A stretch of DNA of 64,000 nucleotides from Bombardia bombarda. Its lineage: Eukaryota > Ascomycota > Sordariomycetes > Sordariales > Lasiosphaeriaceae. The number at the start of each line of letters is the position of its first letter. Position 1 is the stretch's first letter. A program made the translations under genes and the position numbers. Of this stretch, positions 37,444-49,015 are shown in pieces. The notes under the pieces were generated by a model, which saw only the letters and a program-made list of their open reading frames with translations, was not told the origin of the DNA and ran no database searches. Where the stretch lies: positions 6,347,001-6,411,000 of the forward strand of contig JAULSR010000001.1 in assembly GCA_030512295.1 (NCBI GenBank), given 5' to 3'.

Positions 37444-40400
37444 CGTGGGCGACTGATCATGAAGCCCGACGTGCTTGTTGCGGCGGTCAAGACTCGTGAG
37501 TTCACAGTGTTCGCGGCGGTAGATTTGTTGTAGAGGTTTTTGGGTGTTCCGGATTTGAATTAGGGGTGCAGTTGTAGTGCAGCGACGAAGCGATGGAGTT
37601 TTCTGGCCAGGTCAAGTGTGGAATGCCGACGCGCACCGGGCGGATACCGGCGATTGAACGAGTGTCAAAAAATTGCCAAACCAACAACGCACGTCGATTG
37701 CCCAGGTCGTTGTGTCCCGTGGGCTGTCGTTGTGTCGTTGCACCGAACGATGGGAAAAGGGTCGTGGGTAACGGGCGAGAGATTGTTCTGTCGTCGTCGT
37801 CCTCGCTGTTGCTCCCTTGATTGGCGGGTGTGTTTACGTTTCGAGTGTGTATGTACTGCGTAGGTGGGCAGGCAGGTACCGCAGTATGGATGTACGGATT
37901 AGGTGGGATTCTTTTTGGGACTGCCGTGGCGTTACGCCGGGGTCGAAACCGTCTGTCGGCAGCGGCGTTCCTCTTGCGTCCAGGGCAGCCAGGGCCTGCG
38001 CTGGTGCACGGAAGGTACCTTGGCGAGGACGGTATCCGTACTGGGGGGCCCTTGTGTCATGCCAGATTTAAGGAGTTCCGATGATTTCACAGCGACCGAC
38101 TTTGGCTGTTAGTTTCCCTCCAGCGCAAGCGCAAAACAAAACAGCAACGAGAAATCACACAAAAAAGCGAGAGTGCAGAAACGAGCGTTGCAGCAGCATT
38201 GACGACGATGATGTAGTTGGGAAGAAATCAAGGAGGGTCAATTACGGACGATGATGTTGGCACCTCCTTTCTTCTTCCCTCGTGGCTAAGGCAGTAGGTA
38301 CCTTAGATGACAGCAAAGAGCTTGGCTTAGCTGCTTATTAGGTCTTCGCGTAGGCAGCGTAGGCCTAGATCGGAAAGTTAATCCCACCTATCCGTCCCAC
38401 TGGCCAACGCACCTAACGCAATCCCCTCCCCCCCTTTCAGTGTCGATGGATGTGCTGTAAATAAAAGTCTAGCACATGAGTTTTAGTGGGAGGAGGCAAG
38501 GAGGGTGTGAGTGCGACAAACAGAGTCTGGAAAAGTGGGGAAAGGGGGACGACCGAGTTGGTTGACAAAGCAGCCAAGGTTGGCGGGCCAGGATCATGTC
38601 TGCGCTCATTGGGGGTTCGCCCGTTGCCCGCCCCGCCAGGATCCCGCCGTCTCTTGCAGACCACCCGTTGGGGGGCTCGAGGAGGATGAGATAGCCTAGC
38701 AACTAGCATGCGTCCAGAAATCAGGGACAAGATGCACCCAATAACCATAACCAGTAATAATCCGCTCTCCTGTTGCGGCAGGACTTATTAACCACAGCGT
38801 GGCCAGCGGACGCATCAAAGTCACCCTCTATCAGAAGCAATTTCGGGCTTAACCAAGCTTTGTTTCCTCGGTACCTTGCTCAAACTGAAGGGAATAACGT
38901 CACCGCGGGTTTTCAGGATTTCGAGGTCGTCTTCTTTCCGTGCCTCTCTCGTCGTCGCATTTTCAGGGGGAGACAGCAAAATGGATCTTCCCTAAATAGA
39001 TCCTTCCATCCTTCCCCGCCGCCGTCGCCATCGCCGCAGCCTCCTTTGGGAGACATGGAACATCGTTTGAACAATCATGAGATCTCTATGAAGAAAAGGT
39101 CGTCCCAGGTTGAGGGTTCGTCAAAGTCAGACAGCCAGCCAGACAGACATGAACCACCCCCCCTTTTACCCACAGCGCGTGCGTCTTGTGATGCGACAGA
39201 TGCAGGCGAACAAATGGATGCGAATGACTAGTCGACCTCGACAGCTAACTGCTGCTGCGCCGCACTGGATCGACCGTCACTGGTACCTAGTCATCAGATG
39301 AGATCTTGTCGACACTTGGAAGGCGATTTGGGGAACTTGGCTTGTGGCTCATTCAATTGACGAGCCAATCATGTCTGGCTACTTCTGTGGAAGGGCCGTT
39401 TCATGCGGTGTGCAAGACGGTCTGCAGCCATGACCCACCTCCTTTATCAGCAAACGGGAGGCGTGTTTCGCTTAGCTCCCAACGTCGACGTGGCTCCCCC
39501 CCGTGGCTTGCTCTTTCAATCTCTCTCATTCGTACTTCGTATACAGTAAGGTAGATATTGTCTGTGGATGAGGTCCTTGTTTAACCGCTCTTTGTATTAT
39601 CGATAAACCGTTTCTTATCCATTCTTTTCGTTGTTGAGCTTTCCTCAAGGTACGCCGGAGCTTCTCTAAGTTCAATGTGGGCACCACTACCTTAGATCTA
39701 CACCATCCCTAGACGCCCAACTCAACCTGCAACTTTAAACTACAAAAAGATGGCTGCGGTCATCCCGTCTCTCTCACCTCATGATGAACTCATGCAGCCA
39801 GCAGCTGTGGTCGTCGATTGTACGGATATGCCAGGTAATGTGTCAGTGGCGGGAGGCTTTACCCCGCGCTTCCAGTGAGTGGGCGACGGAGGATCGGCGC
39901 CTGTCTGTCTGCCGCACGCTCCCGCCTCCTCCCATGCAACCCATAACCCACAGGCCACACAACAGCAGCGGCCAGTTCTTATCTCAAGAGCCATAGCGAC
40001 CAACCAACTCCAAGAGGGGGGAATAGACGCGGAGTGTCGGGCTGGTCTGAGCCTATCGATAAATCGTCGTTTTGCCATCTTCGACAATGCAGCTGCTGTG
40101 CGAGCGTGTCTAGGTTGGGGTCTGTGAAAATGCGCAATCCATTGTGACAAGGCCTCTTGAGGGTGTCACCCAAACGGTGACCTGCTCGCTATTCGCCCCC
40201 TCGCTTTCGCTATCGCATCTCATCCTGCGAGCCTACCATTTTGCCCATGCCTTACTTGCATACAGACCACCAGGACTTGCATTTCTTTCCTCCTGCTCAA
40301 CTGTTCAGAAATAATCACAAATCTATGTTTGACCGTGACCAACACGAAGCTCCGGCCTGCCACACCATACCAAAATTCAATACTATCTCTGCCAACATAT

Positions 40401-41244
40401 ACGAGAAACCACTTCGTAACCGACTATTGATCTCGCATGGATCTTAGCCACATCTATAATCTTAAAGACATACGAACAATTTCACCATCTGTTTTGGTCT
40501 GAGTCTACATAGACATCACCGTACGATAGACGAGCTGGACGCGCGCTGCTCTTGTGGCATCTGATGACACCTGCTACTATTAGATCCATGTAGTTCGTGC
40601 GTTGTCTGGCCAATCTGGAAGAATCCAAAAGACTGTTGACTGTGACGCTCAACAAGAGGTGCATTAGTCGTACTTAAGTCTAGGCATTAGGTTATCGCTT
40701 GGACATGAGATGAGCAGAGAGAGATCCATGTTGCAAGCATGTATCCAGAGATATCTGCCTTGCTAGTCGGACAGTACATAGTTCAGATCTATCAAGGTTA
40801 ATTGATGCATATACGCTATGCCTTCGGACGAGTTAACGCGATATGACGTGAATTATACTATTCTACGACTAGATTTATTGTGGCTAGGAGTACAGTCACT
40901 GTTTACACTCACCTCAAAACACACACACAAGCCCATAGATACCAGTAGTTATAGTTCTTCATGCATCCTTTTGCTTTCCAGAAAGCCTCCCTACGCCCAC
41001 TAATCATCATAATACACGCGCATCGTGGGTAAAGAGGGTGGTGAGCCCTTCCTCTAGCCTCGCACCCCCCTTCAAATCATGCCTGGCACCGACAGTCTGG
41101 TATCTAACTGAGCTAAAGCAGTAGCAGGGCACCTCTCCCAGCCCCTTTCTTCTCTCAAAAGCCAAAGCCAAAGCAAAACAAACATCCCCGGCCCCAGCAC
41201 GCACGTATCGTATGCACATACCTACCCATATGCAACCTACCTCA
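37444..41244. other. intergenic, 3.8 kb
   Basis: This is the promoter of knr4 (-) and the 3' flank of sec8 (-). Short open frames occur on both strands without resemblance to known proteins. I see no RNA gene or mobile element. Confidence 0.6.
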
Positions 41245-44200
41245 CTAAGATTGCCACATATACTCGCTCAGACCGAGCAGCTTATCCGCCATCTGCCTCC
41301 TAGCCGCCGCCGCAACGCCCCTCTCCGCGTCCGCGAGCTGCTCGCTATAGCACAGCTCCACCAGTGCCTTGAGCTCGTCATATGTGAACCTGTTATTCCC
41401 CTTGGTCCCACTGTTGCTACTTTCCTTCTGAGCAGCACCAGCAGCAGCCTTCTTACCCTCAGCCCCAGCCTCAGCCTCAGCCTCACCATTCCCCCCCTCC
41501 TTCTCCTTATCCTCCCCATCCTCCTTCCCCTTACCCTCCCCATCACCCTCAGCAGCAGCAGCAGCCGCCGCCGCCGCATCCTCCCTCGCCTTCTCCACAA
41601 TCCTCTCCACCCCGGCATCAAACAGCTCAAAGTAATTCGCCGCCCTCACCAGATCCACCCCCTCCTCGATATTCTTCAGATTCTGCTGCAGCACCAGGAT
41701 ATTCAGCTGCATCCTGCCGCACCCCTTAGCATTCATCGGCGCCACCATCAAGGCGTTGCCGATCAGGTACGCGTTGATCAGCATCCCCAGCCCCTTGCGC
41801 ACGTACGCCACCTCGCGCTCCCGCAGGAACCGGCTCGTCATCTCGTCGTACGCCACCATCTCGGCGTTGAGCGACAGGATCTCGGGGTCCGGCTCGTTCA
41901 CCTCCTGGTCCAGCAGGTACGGCGCCGCCGTCTCGGGCGACAACGCCGTCTGCAGCGACTGCACGATCCGGCACCGAATCTCCATGTGCAGCGTCCGCAG
42001 CGCCGTCGCCGCGAGCTCCTCGTACGAGGACATGATGCTGTCAAAGGATCTAGATAGACATGATGATCTTAGTAGCTGCTCTTGTAAGGAACGAGATCAA
42101 TAACGGGTAAAACTCACTGCACCGTATCCTGCGTCATAGGCAAATACACCGGCCCCTCGTCACCAGCCGCCTTGCTCGGGTCATTCAGCAGCGTCCAGCG
42201 CTTCTTCTCCGGCTTGGGCAGGCTCGACCGCGACGAGTCGGCCTCGTTCCTCGTGATATGTCGCAGCCCATGCACCTTGACGCTCAGCCACTTCATGCTC
42301 GTGTACAGCAAACACAAGCTCGAGATCGTATCCCGATCCTGTATGATGTCGCTAACACCAAACTTCTTCTCGTTCGCATGCGCAATAAGCAAATTCACCT
42401 CCCTCTCCAGCAGCTCAGCACTCGGCCCACCACCGTCATCCGCCGCCGCCGCCGCCGTCTTCCACAGGCTCTGCATCGTCTCGTAAATCTCGCCCGGCTC
42501 CAGCGCCAGCACGGCCGACGCCCGCAGCGGCTGCGCGCTCGACGCCTCCTCCTGCGTCTTGGTCACTAGCGCCTTGTACCAGCTGAAGCACCGGTCATAG
42601 TACCGCAGCATCTGCGTGATGATGAGCGAGCTCAGCGCCTGGTCGTGCGGGATCGTGCCCAGCATCCTGCAGAAGGCCGTCACGACCGTGAAGAAGGCGG
42701 TCGTGCCCTTGAAGATGGGCCGTCTGGCCACGAGGCTCCAGTCCGAGTCCTGCTGGAAGGCGTCGGCCTCGCCAAAGACGATGTCGCTCAGCTTGCCCAG
42801 CGTCTCGTCGAGCTGCGGCTGGAACACGTTGACGAGGAAGTTGTCGAGGAACGACGTCAGCGTGCTGGTCGCCAGGTCGGACCCGGGCGGCACGATGCCC
42901 TTTAGCCGCTGGAGGAAGACCAGCGTCGGCGGGAGCAGCAGGCTCATGTTGAAGACGCTGGGCTCCACGAGGGACTTGTACGTCCCGCCGTTCTGCTGGT
43001 TACCGCTGCTGCTGCTGCTGCTACCGTATCCTAATCCACTTGCACTCTTCCTTGCAGCCGCGGGCTCCGATCGCGGCACAACCAGCGAAGCCTTCTTGTT
43101 ATCTGCCCCCTTTCGCGTGTTGGAGGTCAGCCCTGGGACCGAGGCCCGGATGATGCTATCCAACGCCTCGTATTCCGTAGTCATCTCAGCCGACTTGGCG
43201 TCGACCTCGGAGAACTTGAACAGATGGTCCCTGGCGGCGTCTGCCTTGCCATTAGTACCCAGGCCAGGTCTTGGCGACGAGCTGAACTGATACACATCGG
43301 CGTCGGTGGTGACGTAGTTGTGCAGAAGCGAGCGGATCTCGTTCTGGTAGAGGTTCCAGAGCTCCTTGAAACTCCCCAGCAGCACGCTGTTATTTCCGGC
43401 TCCCTCGCGGCGAATCAAGGCTTTGATCGACTCGTGGAAGACGCGATGGCCTTCGGCGATGGCCTCGAACTTTCCGTAGAGCGTCCAGAGCAGGTCGTAT
43501 ATGACGTCTGCCCTCATCTGGGTCTCGCGGTGGCCGTACATGTGCAGGCCGAGAGGGCCGGACGAGCCGCCGCGTAGCGAGCTAGGGTGCTTCTGGTCGA
43601 TGTCATTGATTGTCTCGTTGACAACAGCGAACAGCTCGACTGGCAACCTTTGCTTCAGGGTGTCGACGGCCGCTTCTAACCGGCCCAGCTTGTTTAGCGC
43701 CTCCACCAGTAGAGCCACGTAAGAGGATGTGTCGGCCTCGGGATTCTTTTGAGGGTCTTCTACCGCAGACTTTTCCCAGTCAATCGAGTCCAGGATGGCG
43801 TGGAAGGGAGCCACGGCGGGGGAGTCGCCGAAAGCGGTTTCGTTGAAGGTGCCGTGGTGGTGCTTGGAGAGGTTCTGCCAGCGTTCTTGGCAATATGGCG
43901 ATTTGAGGTACAGATGTTCGTGGAGCTCCTCGACCAGGATGTCCATGAGGGCGGTCTCCTGGTTCACAAGATAGCTGCGGAGATCGGTCAGGGCTCCGAT
44001 GTCATCCAGCTCGGGCCTCCTCAGCTTCCGTAGGGCGTTCTGTAGGACATCAACAGCGGTAAGAAAGCGCTTCTCCGATATCCTTGCCTCGAGCTGGTCG
44101 GGTATGGTGCGGAGATCGTCTAACTCGTTGAGAGTCTGTAGGACATCGTCGTACATGCGCGAGGTGGCGTGGAGCTTCTTCAGCTCGGGGTCGGTTGTGC

Positions 44201-44735
44201 AAAGGGCGGTCTTGGCGGCGGCTAGAGACTCCTTCAGAGTGCGCACCTTCTTCTGCGAGGTTTGGATGCTCCCCTGGATCTTGTGGAACGTGCCGATGGA
44301 GGAGTTGAAGCCCTGGTGGTAGTCGTGGACGATGTTTTTGAGCGAGTCCTGCAAGTACCGGTGGGTGTTCTGGAAGTTGCGGTACTCGTGGGCGCGGCCG
44401 ACGGAGCTGGTGTCGAGCAGCTGCAGGGCGAGCTGGACGGGCACGCAGTCGTTCTCGCACATGGCTGGCCAGTCTTTCTTAATCAGCTCCAGGACTTTGC
44501 CAATCTCGCGCTCGGCATTTGTCTCTTGGCCTCGCTGGGCGGATCGCGGCGGGGGCGCATTTCGAGCAACGATGGGGGGAGGGCGCGACCGCGGGCTTGG
44601 GTTTGGATTTGCGTCGCGGGATGGCGCACGACGGTCGCTGCCATAGCCATCACCGAACGGGTCGTAGTCGTCGTCTGACCGGCCGAGATTGCCGTAGGTG
44701 CCGTTTCGGTACGGCGGGCGGTTTCTGTTGGACAT
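41245..44735 (-). CDS. sec8: exocyst complex component Sec8
   Basis: Two exons, 44735-42118 and 42049-41245, give 1140 residues. The 68-nt intron has a GTGAGT donor and TAG acceptor, and joins ...TQDTVQ to SFDSIMSSYEELAAT in frame. An N-terminal Pro/Arg-rich disordered stretch (1-70) precedes the Sec8 coiled-coil domain (about 75-240, with TFHKIQGSIQTSQKKVRTLK). Helical CATCHR-type bundles follow, and the conserved ATALRTLHMEIRCRIVQSL segment begins exon 2. Residues about 1010-1080 include Ala/Glu/Lys-rich low complexity. Sec8 is one of eight exocyst subunits that tether secretory vesicles at growing tips and septa. Without the splice, the C-terminal quarter would be lost or called as a separate gene. 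Confidence 0.95.
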
Positions 44736-46151
44736 GCTCTTGACTCGACTCGCCGGCGGTGGTGTTGATGGCCGTCGTCGTGTCTAAGCTGTCGATGAGC
44801 TATGGGCTAGGGGGGCAGGGGTTGGGGCGCCCTTCATCATTGGTATGGATTTGGCGACTGGCGATTGAGTTATTGCTTGTTTAGTGGTGTAAGTTGTCTG
44901 GCCTTCTTGCCTTGAGCGCTGGTTGATGCTTTAGATGACCACTGCGACATCCTAGAGGTGCTGTACCACACCGAGCACCGGCACGCTAGGTTGACGTTCC
45001 CCAAGGTACAGGGGTGCACGGTACCTGACGTCGGGAGTGGGTCTTGTGCCTCAGGATAAAAACGGACAAACGGTCATTCGTACAGTTTCGGTAGTACTTC
45101 CGTTTTGGATACTATAATCTTTTCAAAACACAATTCAAAATTATTTCAAACTGAAACGAATGATTGGAGGTGAGAAGTGTTACAAATCCAGAGACCCAAG
45201 CCGTGATTGTCGGATTTACGATCAATCAGAGGCATACAGCCGTCAGGATGCAAAACAGTGGGGAGCTGGTCACGTGTCCCAGGAACCCCTCCAAAACCAC
45301 CCACTTCCTGTCCCCGTAGTTCGTGATCCTTTTACATAGACAAGCAGATCAATACAACAACAACAACCCCCAACCAACCCGTTCTCTACTGTTACTATAG
45401 TGACTAGTACGAATGACCTTGTCATTCCAACAGTGATAAAGTTTGGTCGTGGACAGCATATGTACGAATATGCCCGCCACATCCATCTTTTCAATCAAAT
45501 CATCCAAATCCAACCGACCAGCTTAATAGCGGCTACTAGTAGTACTTCTATCATACTTACATATGTTTGAGCGAGTTCCGAATACTTGTAGATTGACATG
45601 ATAAAACTGCAGATATAAAAAGAGACCATAAAGATAAACTATTGGGATACTTATTCAGGGCGACATCCGTCGTATCGGATATACACTTAGACTAGTACCA
45701 AAGTAAGTCGGGGTCGGGCCGTGATGCCGAAAGATCACAAATCCGGGGTTTTATCACATTTAAAAAGCAAAAATAGCGGGGCAAAAGACACGAGTTGGAG
45801 ATTTATCTTGCTTCTCAACCTAGCAAACACAGCAGGTGATCAATGCCAAGACGTCTGTGTTGCTTCTTGAAGACCCAACAGCGTCCGCTTTCGGGCTGAC
45901 ATTCCAATTACGTCCTCTATGGGAGTCATGACACCAAAGAAAAAGCGACTTACTTATTGCTACTTTGACATTGGTCCCTGAATTCCTTTGCTTGGCAGAC
46001 CGAACATTGCAACCTCGGATGTAATAAGTATTCACGTTATAACTGGATATTACAGACCTAGCGAGCGATATGAAAACATTCCCTTTGAAATACCCTCTTG
46101 TTCACATTTTGTTGCTCTCTGTTTTCTCCAATCGCTAACATAAAGTCTACT
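44736..46151. other. intergenic between divergent promoters
   Basis: This is the shared upstream region of sec8 (-) and the MFS gene (+), mildly AT-rich. Only short open frames occur, and none is recognised. Confidence 0.6.
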
Positions 46152-47345
46152 ATGTCGGAAACACCATCATACAGTGGCCCAACTGTGACCGAGCCAGACG
46201 AGAAGCAGGACAAAAGCAAAACTGAGCAACAGAGCGGCGGTGATAATGCAACAACCACTGATAACATTGGTCCCGTGCTCAACCCCGTCGGCGACGATCC
46301 TCTCGCCCTCAGCACATCAGAGCCACCAGCTGCCAGCCAACGTCAACCACACGGCCAAGATGAGATCAAGACCCAGCCTAGCTTCCTCTACGTCACCATG
46401 ACAACTGTGGCTCTCATGTCCGCCCTATTCCTCGTAGCTCTGGACGTCAACATTCTCGGCATGTCGATACTCCTTTTCCCCCTCTCCTTTCCCCCTTTTA
46501 CCCCTTTTCTCTCCGCCCCTTTCTGACAAAATATCTGACAACTGCTCCAGCGGTCGCCATCCCCCGCATCACCTCCGACTTCAACAGCCTGTCTGACATA
46601 TCCTGGTACGGCGCGGCCTACTCCATCACCAAGATGGCGCTGCAGCCCACCTTCGGCCGGCTCTACGCCTCCTTCCGGCTGAAACGCGTCTTCTACCTGT
46701 CGGTCGGCCTGTTCGGGGCCGGGTCGGTCGTGTGCGCGGCGGCGCCCACCTCGGCGGCACTCATCGTGGGGCGCGCCGTGCAAGGGATCGGGTGCGCGGG
46801 CATCACGGCGGGCGTGCTGACGCTGGCGGCGTACGTGGTCGCGCGCCAGAAGCTGCCGCTGTACATTGCCGTGGTCAGCGGCACGTACGCGCTGTCGTCG
46901 GTGCTGGGGCCGGTGTTGGGCGGGGTGCTGGTCGAGGGGCGGCTGGGGTGGCGGTTTTGTTTTTGGATTAATTTGCGTGGGTTGATTTCTTGATGTCTGT
47001 GAGTTGAGAGAGAACTGTACTGACATGTGCTCTGGCTTGCTGCTCTTGTGGTGTGACTATAAAGCCATTGGATTTCTCTCCATCATCACCATGATTTTCA
47101 CCTTCAAAGAGCCAGACAGGCCATCAGTCAAGACGACACCGTTGCGCGAGAAGCTCGCCACCATGGACCCCCTCGGCACGACGATCCTCATCGGCGCCGT
47201 CACCTGCCTCATCCTGGCTCTGCAATGGGGTGGCGCCGAGCTGCCCTGGTCTGACTCTCGGGTCTGGGGCTGTCTGCTCGGTTTTGTCCTGTTGCTAGCC
47301 ATCTTTATAGGACAGCAGATCCGCCTCAAGGAGCGGTATGTTTTT

Positions 47346-47399
<54 letters not shown>

Positions 47400-48219
47400 C
47401 ATACACACATACTTACCAAATCAACCACCCAGCGCCCTCATCCCCATGCGCGTCCTCACCCAACGCTCCGTAGCCGCCACATCAACCCTCATCGCCCTCC
47501 AAATGATGGCCGTCACCGGCCTAACCTACTACCTGCCCATCTTCTTCCAGGCCTCTAAGGGCCTCTCGCCCACCACATCTGGGCTCTACCTGCTCGGCTT
47601 CGCCCTCCCCGGCCCCTTCATCTCCCTGCTCGCCGGCCTCGCCGTCACAATCACAGGCATCTACGTGCCGTGGCTCATCGCCAGCGGAGCCGTCCTAGCC
47701 ATCGGCTCTGGCCTGCTCTCGACCCTTACTACCAGCAGCGGCGTCGCCAGTATCGTCGGCTTCGAGGTGCTCGCCAGCGCGGGCTTTGCCGTCGGCGTGC
47801 AGATGCCGCTGGTGGCGATACGTAATTGCCTGGAGGAGGAGGACGTGCCGATGGGGAATGCCATGTCAGTGTTTGCGCAGGCGTTTGGGACGTCGGCGGG
47901 GTTGGGGGTTGCGCAGTCGGTGTTTATGGGCACGCTGCGCGGGAGGCTGGCGGAGCAGCTGGGGCCGGAGGAGGCGCAGAGGGTGGTTGATGCTGGCGCG
48001 GGCGATGTGTTTGGGCATGGGCGGCCGATGGGCTTGGTTGGGTTTGTGGCCGAGTCGTATGCGGGCGCGGTGAGGGCGGCGCTGTATCAGAGCGTGGCGA
48101 CGGCGGGGTTGAGTTTTGTGGTTAGTTGGTTGGTCGAGTGGAAGAAGGTGCCCAAGGTGAAGAAGGCTGTTGCTGCTGCTGCTGACACTGGAGTGGTGGA
48201 AAGGCAGGTGGCCCACTAA
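46152..48219 (+). CDS. MFS transporter, DHA2-type drug:H+ antiporter (14 TM)
   Basis: Four exons: 46152-46458, 46551-46976, 47065-47335 and 47433-48219, giving 596 residues with exact frame closure. A cytosolic Ser/Gln-rich N-tail of about 75 residues precedes TM1 (TTVALMSALFLVALDVNIL). Family signatures are AIPRITSDFNSLSDISWYGA after TM1, a motif-C-like glycine pattern SVLGPVLGGVLVEGRLGWRF (antiporter signature) and FWINLPIGFLS. These place it in the 14-TM DHA2 group of fungal efflux pumps. The substrate is unknown and no biosynthetic cluster surrounds it. The first intron has a GC donor (GCATGT) and a CTGAC branch; no GT donor gives an open frame. The third intron (97 nt) contains a (CT)23 run. 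A TTG-initiated extension upstream is ignored because 46152 has the first ATG in frame. Confidence 0.9.
47347..47392 (+). repeat. (CT)23 microsatellite inside MFS intron 3
   Basis: A perfect CT run begins 11 bases after the GTATGT donor and fills about half of the 97-nt intron. It forms a polypyrimidine tract far from the acceptor. Confidence 0.95.
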
Positions 48220-48299
48220 TTGTAGCGAGCAATGCTAGTGTTTGATAACGGCATGCCCCCCAGGCCTAGTCTAGGTAGGACCTTGGTTCCAAGCATATA

Positions 48300-48650
48300 A
48301 GTGAGCTCAAGACAAGACCTACCACCAAACCCCCCCAGCACCAAACGCACCACAGCTCGTCACTGTGGTGTAGCTGGGGTGAGGGAAGGACTTCAGACGA
48401 AGTGCCCCTCTCGCAGACCACGCCAGTTCGACTTTCGCGTCGGTCGGGGCATATTCCTCTCCGCATCGAGCGCCGCTGTGAGGAGGAAGATCTCTCACCT
48501 AGGATACGTCCTAGCTCCACCCTCCGTGACTGGAGCTGAATGAGGAGGAACCCCCCAACCCCACCCCCGGCGAAGTAAATCCCCCTCAGGGGGTTTCGTA
48601 GCCGGCCACCTCGAAAGAGTTGGCCGGTGAGCTTTTGCTATTTTTTAAAA
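48300..48650 (+). ncRNA. candidate structured RNA or short SINE-like element (family unknown)
   Basis: A dense series of inverted repeats lies on the plus strand. CACCACAG/CTGTGGTG at 48348-48370 has a 7-nt loop. ACTTC/GAAGT is at 48390-48403. TGCCCC/GGGGCA at 48403-48451 encloses GACC/GGTC. GTGAG/CTCAC is at 48478-48498, AGCTCCA/TGGAGCT at 48513-48537 and CCCCC/GGGGG at 48581-48593. An 11-position stem (one mismatch) closed by a GAAA tetraloop is at 48602-48627, followed by T6 at 48641-48646. A TATAAG lies at 48296-48301, an A-box-like TGTAGCTGGGG at 48370-48380 and a B-box-like GTTCGACTT at 48426-48434. This combination suggests a Pol III transcript. I recognise no Rfam family, and it could equally be a structured 3' UTR or a decayed repeat. 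Confidence 0.3.
48602..48627 (+). other. strong hairpin with GAAA tetraloop
   Basis: The arms CCGGCCACCTC and GAGTTGGCCGG pair at ten of eleven positions around a GAAA (GNRA) loop. A T-rich tract begins a few bases downstream. It is the most stable element of the hairpin array. Confidence 0.75.
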
Positions 48651-49015
48651 AAAACTAAATTTTACTCGAATCCGAGATAAGGAGTCTTTGCGATTTGTTT
48701 TATATTTTTCATCAAGGTGCGACATTAACAAAGTATAAGAATTAATATAAATGCTGTTATGCGGAAACGGTAATGCGCGATGTACGAAACGGAGAGGAAT
48801 TGCTTCCTAGTGATGTGATTGGCTGCTTTTAGCGGCATGGAGCCTCCATAAACGGCGGCGGTACCCTGACGGATAAGCTGCCGTCCCTCTACAGCTTCAC
48901 AAGTCACAACCCACATCAAATGCCAAGCTATGGCTGCTTGTAGGGTCTGGTCCAGTCCAGATCAAAGCCAAAACAACCTCGTCAACGTCTGGCAATTGTT
49001 CTTGCAAACACCACA

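Larger units (their letters stand above)
48220..49015. other. intergenic between MFS gene and rai1
   Basis: This is the 3' flank of the MFS gene and the promoter of rai1, both on the plus strand. The first half carries the hairpin array described separately. The rest is AT-rich with no open frame of note. Confidence 0.6.

Noticed and set aside
41212..42057. 281-codon plus-strand open frame
   Set aside because: It is antisense to exon 2 of sec8, which has clear homology and splicing.
46388..47026. 212-codon minus-strand open frame
   Set aside because: It is antisense to the first two exons of the MFS gene.
48363..48445. Possible tRNA gene (A-box-like, B-box-like, T-arm-like pairing)
   Set aside because: The putative acceptor arms do not pair and the anticodon arm has no proper seven-base loop, so it is not a functional tRNA. 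Kept only as part of the structured-element candidate.
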